Source of the DNA: Clostridium sp. CAG:1013
GTDB lineage: Bacteria > Bacillota > Clostridia > Oscillospirales > Acutalibacteraceae
DNA: 8,567 bases
Assembly: GCA_000432995.1 (NCBI GenBank)
Contig: HF972686.1
Span: 26,453 to 35,019, forward strand
Reading direction: 5' to 3'
Shown here one piece after another: positions 4,941 to 8,567 of this stretch (positions within the stretch are counted from its first letter, which is position 1; every line of letters begins with the position of its first letter). Under the pieces are notes generated by a model. The model searched no databases. It had not been told where the DNA came from and saw nothing but the letters and a program-made list of their open reading frames with translations. Made by a program: the position numbers and the translations under genes.

Positions 4941-5106
4941 ATGGAAGGAATCCATGACCCGTCGGTCGGGGTGCGAAGCCGATCCGGCGTATTAGTCATA
5001 GTATCAGATGAGAATACTTTCAGCCCGAAGCCGGAATGCAGCCTCCTTGTTCGGGGATCTGAAGGAATGTCTCAAACCTCTGAAAACGAACTATGTTCTG
5101 AGGAGA
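4941..5106 (-). other. 166-base 3' untranslated region of the ABC operon
   Basis: No coding frame with a ribosome-binding site was found between the LplC-like stop codon and the operon terminator. The octamer CGAAGCCG occurs twice (4974-4981 and 5026-5033), and a short inverted repeat of AGTAT and ATACT lies near 5000-5018. Nothing else stands out. The length is more than a terminator needs. Confidence 0.5.
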
Positions 5107-5994
5107 TTAGCCCTTCACAGCGCCGATAGCAATGCCCTTAACGAACCACTTCTGTACGAAGGGATAGATGATCATGATGGGCAGAACACCCATAACGGTC
5201 AGAGCCATACGTACGGAGGTGGAAGGCAGTTCAGCAGCGTTGGCGTTACCGCCGCCCTGAGCCATGGACTGCTTCAGAGAATCCAGATCGCGCTGGATGT
5301 TCATCAGCAGCACCTGGATGCTGAACATACGGTCATCGTTCAAATAATACAGACCGTTCATCCAGTCGTTCCAGTAAGCCAGGCCAACCAGCAGGCCGAT
5401 GGTGGCGATGATGGGCAGAGCCATGGGCAGCACGATGCCGTACAGGATCTTGAACTCGTTGGCGCCGTCGATACGGGCGGCCTCGATCACCGCATCAGGA
5501 ATGTTCTGGGTGAAGTAGGTCCGCATCATGATGACGTTGAAAGCGCCCATCAGCAGGTTGGGGATGAGCAGAGCGAACAGAGTGTTGCGGATCTGGAAGG
5601 TCTGGGTCCACATCATGTAGGAGGGGACCAGGCCGCCAGAGAACAGCATGGTGAAGAACAGATAGAAAGCGAAGATGTTCCGTCCGGGCAGATCGCGCCG
5701 GGACAGGGGATAGGCGTACAAAGTGGTCAGGAGCAGGTTGCACACCGTACCAACAGCAGTGATGAGGAAGGAAATACCATAGCCCCGGATCACGGCCGTG
5801 GAGTCAGTCAGCAGATAGTCATAAGCGTAAGTGCTGAACTTAGACGGAAAGAAGCTGTAACCGTTGGAGATCAAGGCCTGTTCGTCGGTGAAGGAGGACA
5901 TGATCAGCAAAATGAAGGGCGCCACCGCACAGATGCTGAGGAAGATCAGCAAGATGTGGCCGAAAATTTGGAAACCCTTTCCTTTTTCTACCAT
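5107..5994 (-). CDS. LplC-like carbohydrate ABC transporter permease
   Basis: This 295-residue inner-membrane subunit belongs to the MalG/LplC class of sugar importers and would pair with the LplB-like subunit to form the translocation channel. Hydrophobic segments begin near 11, 73, 107, 137, 190 and 262, giving the usual six spans. The EAA loop that contacts the ATPase is at 171-190 (EAARIDGANE, then ending in VLP), and the C-terminus FVQKWFVKGIAIGAVKG is characteristic of the LplC group. AGGAGG (plus 6004-6009) lies 9 bases before the ATG, and only 17 bases separate it from the upstream permease stop, so the two are translated from one mRNA. The substrate cannot be read from the sequence; relatives carry oligosaccharides or lipo-/glycan-derived sugars. 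Confidence 0.93.
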   Translation of the reverse strand: MVEKGKGFQIFGHILLIFLSICAVAPFILLIMSSFTDEQALISNGYSFFPSKFSTYAYDYLLTDSTAVIRGYGISFLITAVGTVCNLLLTTLYAYPLSRRDLPGRNIFAFYLFFTMLFSGGLVPSYMMWTQTFQIRNTLFALLIPNLLMGAFNVIMMRTYFTQNIPDAVIEAARIDGANEFKILYGIVLPMALPIIATIGLLVGLAYWNDWMNGLYYLNDDRMFSIQVLLMNIQRDLDSLKQSMAQGGGNANAAELPSTSVRMALTVMGVLPIMIIYPFVQKWFVKGIAIGAVKG

Positions 5995-6011
5995 AATCTG
6001 CTACCTCCTTC

Positions 6012-6929
6012 TTAAAACAGGGAACTTTCGCTGTCCAGCTTGCGGACCACGAAGTTGGCGGTGATCACCAGGATGAAGCCCACAACGGACTGGTAAACGC
6101 CCGCGGCGGAGGACATGCCGATGTTGTTGGTCTGCATCAAGCCACGATACACGTAGGTATCGATGGTCTGAGTGACGCTGAGCAGGGGACCAGAGTTCTG
6201 GGGAACCTGATAGAACAGACCGAAGTCGGAACGGAAGATGCCGCCCAGAGCCATCAGAGTCAGGATGATGATGGTGGACTTCAGGCTGGGCAGGGTGATG
6301 TTCCAGATCTGCTGCCACCGGTTGGCGCCGTCCACCACAGCAGCCTCATAGAGGGAGTGGTCGATGCCGCAGATAGTGGCATAGTACAGGATCATGTTGT
6401 AGCCCAGGGTCTTCCAGATCTGCACGATCACCAGAATAAAGGGCCAATACTTGGGAGTGTTGTACCAGTCAATGGGCTGCATGCCAAAAGCCTTCAGCAC
6501 GGAGTTGTTCACATAGCCGTTGCTGTTGCTCAGGAAAGCGAACACCAGGTAGCTAACGATGACCATGGAGATCAAGTAGGGGATCAAAATCACGGTCTGG
6601 TAGAGCTGCTTGGCACCCTTGCTGCGGATCTCGTTCAGGATGATAGCCACAGCGATGGCCAACACCGTACCTAAAGCGATGAACACCAAGTTGTAGAGCA
6701 GGGTGTTACGGGTCATGACGAAAGCGTCATCGGTACGGAATAGGAAGGTGAAGTTGTCAAAACCACACCAAGGGCTTCCGTAAATGCCGTCCCGGGCGTT
6801 GTAGCTGCGGAATGCGATCTGAATTCCGAACATGGGGATGTAACAGTTGATAAACAGGTAGATAGCGCCGGGCACAAACATCAGGTAAAGGGGCCAAAAG
6901 CGCTTCAGCGTCTTCAGCGGTTTGTGCAT
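6012..6929 (-). CDS. LplB-like carbohydrate ABC transporter permease
   Basis: This 305-residue membrane subunit of the LplB/UgpA class has six hydrophobic segments, beginning near residues 13, 78, 112, 162, 218 and 276, and an EAA loop at 195-214 (EAAVVDGANRW, ending in TLP). The C-terminus DSESSLF matches the 'D.ES.LF' ending typical of LplB proteins. I chose the ATG at 6929 (protein MHKPLKTL) because AGGAGG (plus 6937-6942) lies 7 bases upstream; an ATG two codons earlier, at 6935, is only 1 base from that site. The gene sits between the solute-binding lipoprotein and the LplC-like permease, behind a hairpin that may limit its transcription. With no ATPase visible, energy probably comes from a subunit encoded elsewhere. 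Confidence 0.93.
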   Translation of the reverse strand: MHKPLKTLKRFWPLYLMFVPGAIYLFINCYIPMFGIQIAFRSYNARDGIYGSPWCGFDNFTFLFRTDDAFVMTRNTLLYNLVFIALGTVLAIAVAIILNEIRSKGAKQLYQTVILIPYLISMVIVSYLVFAFLSNSNGYVNNSVLKAFGMQPIDWYNTPKYWPFILVIVQIWKTLGYNMILYYATICGIDHSLYEAAVVDGANRWQQIWNITLPSLKSTIIILTLMALGGIFRSDFGLFYQVPQNSGPLLSVTQTIDTYVYRGLMQTNNIGMSSAAGVYQSVVGFILVITANFVVRKLDSESSLF

Positions 6930-6936
6930 ATCCATT

Positions 6937-6942
6937 CCTCCT
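6937..6942 (-). promoter_or_regulatory. Ribosome-binding site that fixes the LplB-like start
   Basis: On the minus strand AGGAGG is followed after 1 base by an ATG (6935) and after 7 bases by a second, in-frame ATG (6929). Normal spacing favours the second, which removes Met-Asp from the N-terminus. Confidence 0.8.
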
Positions 6943-6946
6943 TATT

Positions 6947-6992
6947 AAAATATAAAGAAAGGGGCGGGTCGGGAATCTCCCATACCCGTCCC
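6947..6992 (-). terminator. Intra-operon attenuator hairpin after the solute-binding protein gene
   Basis: On the minus strand a GC-rich arm (plus 6978-6992) pairs with 6961-6974 in about 14 pairs, with one mismatch, one bulged A and one wobble. The stem is followed by an interrupted T-rich tail, TTTCTTTATATTTT (6947-6960). It lies 43 bases after the lipoprotein stop and before the permease ribosome-binding site. This layout is common in binding-protein-dependent importers, where partial termination and 3' protection give more binding protein than permease. The broken T-run suggests leaky termination. Confidence 0.75.
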
Positions 6993-7035
6993 TCTCATTA
7001 ACAATGACTAGCTAACAAAATGTTGAGGAATGGAA

Positions 7036-8567
7036 TTATTCCTCGGCAGCAGAGGACTCAGTCTCGGTCTCAGCGGAATCGCCCTTGGTAGCCAGGAACT
7101 CGTCCAGCTGTGCCTGCTTCTCAGCGATAACCTCGTTGATGCCGGCAGACTCCAGATCAGCCAGGAACTGAGGAATGACTTCGGCGGGATCGCCAGCCAT
7201 GCCCCAACGGAGAGCAGTGTTGTACTCGGTAACAACGTTGTTGCAAGCGGTAACCTGGTTCAGCACAGAGTTGCTGTCCCAAGAGAAGCCCATAGCGGGG
7301 CTGGCAACGCCGCTCTTGTTGAACTCGTTGAGCTTGGTCCACAGATCGGGATCAACACCGGACCACACAGGAGTGATCTGCTGGTTGGGCCATGCCCAGT
7401 CAACAGAAGAGTAGCCGCTGGCGTTGGGGTCAACACCCTCGGGAGTGGTGATGGTGGTCTTTTCCTCATCGGCATAGACCCAATGCTTGCCCTCGATACC
7501 GTTGATGAACAGGTTGGACACTTCGGCGTCGGTGTACATCAGGTTCCACAGCTCCATAGCCTTCTCAGGATACTCAGCGGAGTAGGGGATGCAGAAGGAG
7601 TTGCCGTTGGCCAGGTCGGTGTACTTGATGTTCTGCTCATGCAACTTCATGAACACAACTTCCTTACCGTTAGCCTTGTAGTTCTCATACTCCTTGCCGG
7701 GCTTCCAGTTCTCGAACATAGCGAAGCCGTTGCCGGAGAGCAGGTTGTTCTCAGTGGTGGTGGTAGCGTCGGGCATAACCAGACCTTCCTGATTCCACTG
7801 ATACATCATCTGAGCATACTCCATGTACTTGTCGGTAGCATACAGGTTGACAACTTCGGTGCTGTCAGTCAGCGGATCTTCCAGAACGCCCAGGTTATCG
7901 CCCAGGGGGTCGATCAGCAGGGTCTCCTGATAGCCGCCGTTGGCCCAAGAGGGAACCAGGCAGTACATATCGGGTTTTGCTTCGTGAACTTTCACCAGGA
8001 TCTCATGCATGTCCTCGTAGGTGCCGTACTCGGGAACCTCGATGCCCAGCTCATCAACGATGTCCTTGCGCATGGAGAAACCGGAGTTACGGGAGGTATC
8101 CTTCTGGTCAGGCAGAGCATACAGCTTGCCGCTGAAACGGCAGGCGTCCAGGTCAACGGGGTCGATGACTTCCAGAGCGCCCTGGCCGTACTGCTCAACC
8201 AGCTCGTCCAGCTCCATAGCGTAGTTGTTACGCACGATGGTAGCCAGCTGACCGGAAACGTTGTTGTAGTTCAGCAGGTCGATGTGCTCGCCGGAGGTCA
8301 GAGCCAGGTTGATCTGCTCAGCGTCCTGGCCACGGACCAGCTCGATCTCAGCGCCGATGGCGTCGCGGGTGATCTCGCTAACAGCAGCAGCCACTTCTTC
8401 GCAGTCTGCGGTGTCGGCGGAGCCGTTGCCCCAAACCACCAGAGTCACAATCTCACCGGAATCATTGCCACCGGTCTCGCCGCCCTCAGCAGCCTGGGAG
8501 GAGTTGTCTCCACCAGCGGTGCTGGAGGTGCCGCTGTCGCTGCCGCCGCAGGCAGCCAGAGAGGCAG
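7036..8567 (-). CDS. Sugar-binding lipoprotein of an ABC importer (N-terminus cut)
   Basis: The frame is open from the window edge and encodes at least 509 residues; only the start and most of the signal peptide are missing. At the edge it reads ASLAACGGSDSG, a lipobox whose lipidated cysteine is encoded at 8548-8550, followed by a Ser/Gly/Glu-rich linker of about 35 residues. The GTG at 8446-8448 lies inside the mature protein and is not the start. The body has the family-1 extracellular solute-binding fold pattern: TLVVWGNGSADT opens the first domain, then SGKLYALPDQ and mid-protein tryptophans that commonly stack on sugars. The C-terminal part from GFSWDSNSV to QAQLDEFLA matches the DUF3502 region found in LplA/YtcQ-type binding proteins. 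The tail is Glu/Ser-rich. It would trap a sugar outside the cell and deliver it to the two permeases downstream. Confidence 0.93.
   Translation of the reverse strand, partial: ASLAACGGSDSGTSSTAGGDNSSQAAEGGETGGNDSGEIVTLVVWGNGSADTADCEEVAAAVSEITRDAIGAEIELVRGQDAEQINLALTSGEHIDLLNYNNVSGQLATIVRNNYAMELDELVEQYGQGALEVIDPVDLDACRFSGKLYALPDQKDTSRNSGFSMRKDIVDELGIEVPEYGTYEDMHEILVKVHEAKPDMYCLVPSWANGGYQETLLIDPLGDNLGVLEDPLTDSTEVVNLYATDKYMEYAQMMYQWNQEGLVMPDATTTTENNLLSGNGFAMFENWKPGKEYENYKANGKEVVFMKLHEQNIKYTDLANGNSFCIPYSAEYPEKAMELWNLMYTDAEVSNLFINGIEGKHWVYADEEKTTITTPEGVDPNASGYSSVDWAWPNQQITPVWSGVDPDLWTKLNEFNKSGVASPAMGFSWDSNSVLNQVTACNNVVTEYNTALRWGMAGDPAEVIPQFLADLESAGINEVIAEKQAQLDEFLATKGDSAETETESSAAEE

Noticed and set aside
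4434..4955. A 173-codon minus-strand frame containing KAPASYEKKLGQ
   Set aside because: It is antisense to the small membrane protein and crosses both terminators. The phrase comes from the terminator stem.
4835..4999. A 54-codon minus-strand frame beginning MTNTPDRLRTPTDG
   Set aside because: It has no ribosome-binding site and reads straight through both terminator hairpins, so the peptide is a translation of regulatory structure.
5008..6015. A 335-codon plus-strand frame opposite the LplC-like permease
   Set aside because: It is rich in Gln, His and Asp, as expected from the complement of membrane-protein codons, and has no start signal. The permease on the other strand is certain.
8446..8448. 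GTG as the start of the solute-binding protein
   Set aside because: The same frame continues upstream through a Ser/Gly linker and a lipobox cysteine to the window edge, so the GTG is an internal valine codon.

Overview
The window looks like chromosomal DNA of a moderately GC-rich Gram-positive anaerobe of the Clostridia, most likely a gut Oscillospirales-type organism. This is an inference from gene content. The genes carry AGGAGG ribosome-binding sites, sigma-A-type promoters with extended -10 elements and hairpin/T-run terminators. They encode an S-layer-homology (SLH) protein fused to an L,D-transpeptidase, and a LplB/LplC-type sugar importer whose binding lipoprotein has a DUF3502-like C-terminus. 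No RNA gene, CRISPR array, insertion sequence or integrase was seen.

Layout. (1) 1-63, minus: the first 21 codons of a gene that runs out of the window, with a promoter that has an inverted repeat between -35 and -10. (2) 188-2218, minus: a 676-residue secreted protein with an acidic linker, three SLH repeats and a C-terminal YkuD-type L,D-transpeptidase domain, followed by a strong terminator. (3) 2219-2555: a divergent control region holding a weak minus-strand promoter, a good plus-strand promoter and a GC-rich structured leader. (4) 2556-3512, plus: a divergent GpsA-like glycerol-3-phosphate dehydrogenase. It converges, across one hairpin that can serve both strands, on (5) 3577-4215, minus: an orotate-phosphoribosyltransferase-like protein that lacks the usual acidic pair of the PRPP loop. 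(6) 4458-4838, plus: an unrecognised small protein with three membrane segments, transcribed divergently from gene 5. (7) 5107-8567, minus: an ABC sugar-import operon in the order solute-binding lipoprotein (N-terminus cut by the window edge), LplB-like permease, LplC-like permease. A hairpin with a T-rich tail separates the lipoprotein from the permeases, and a strong terminator ends the unit after a 166-base 3' untranslated region.

How the genes work together. Only group 7 is clearly one functional unit. The lipoprotein would capture an oligosaccharide or modified sugar outside the cell and the two permeases form the membrane channel. No ATPase is encoded in the visible part, so it would come from upstream or from a shared MsmK-type subunit. 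The other genes are single transcription units for envelope remodelling, phospholipid precursor supply and possibly nucleotide metabolism, with no obvious pathway link between them. I did not find a clearly new multi-gene system. The points most worth following are the operator-like repeat at 111-130, the cysteine-rich SLH/transpeptidase fusion, the altered PRPP loop, the structured leader before the GpsA-like gene and the intra-operon hairpin.
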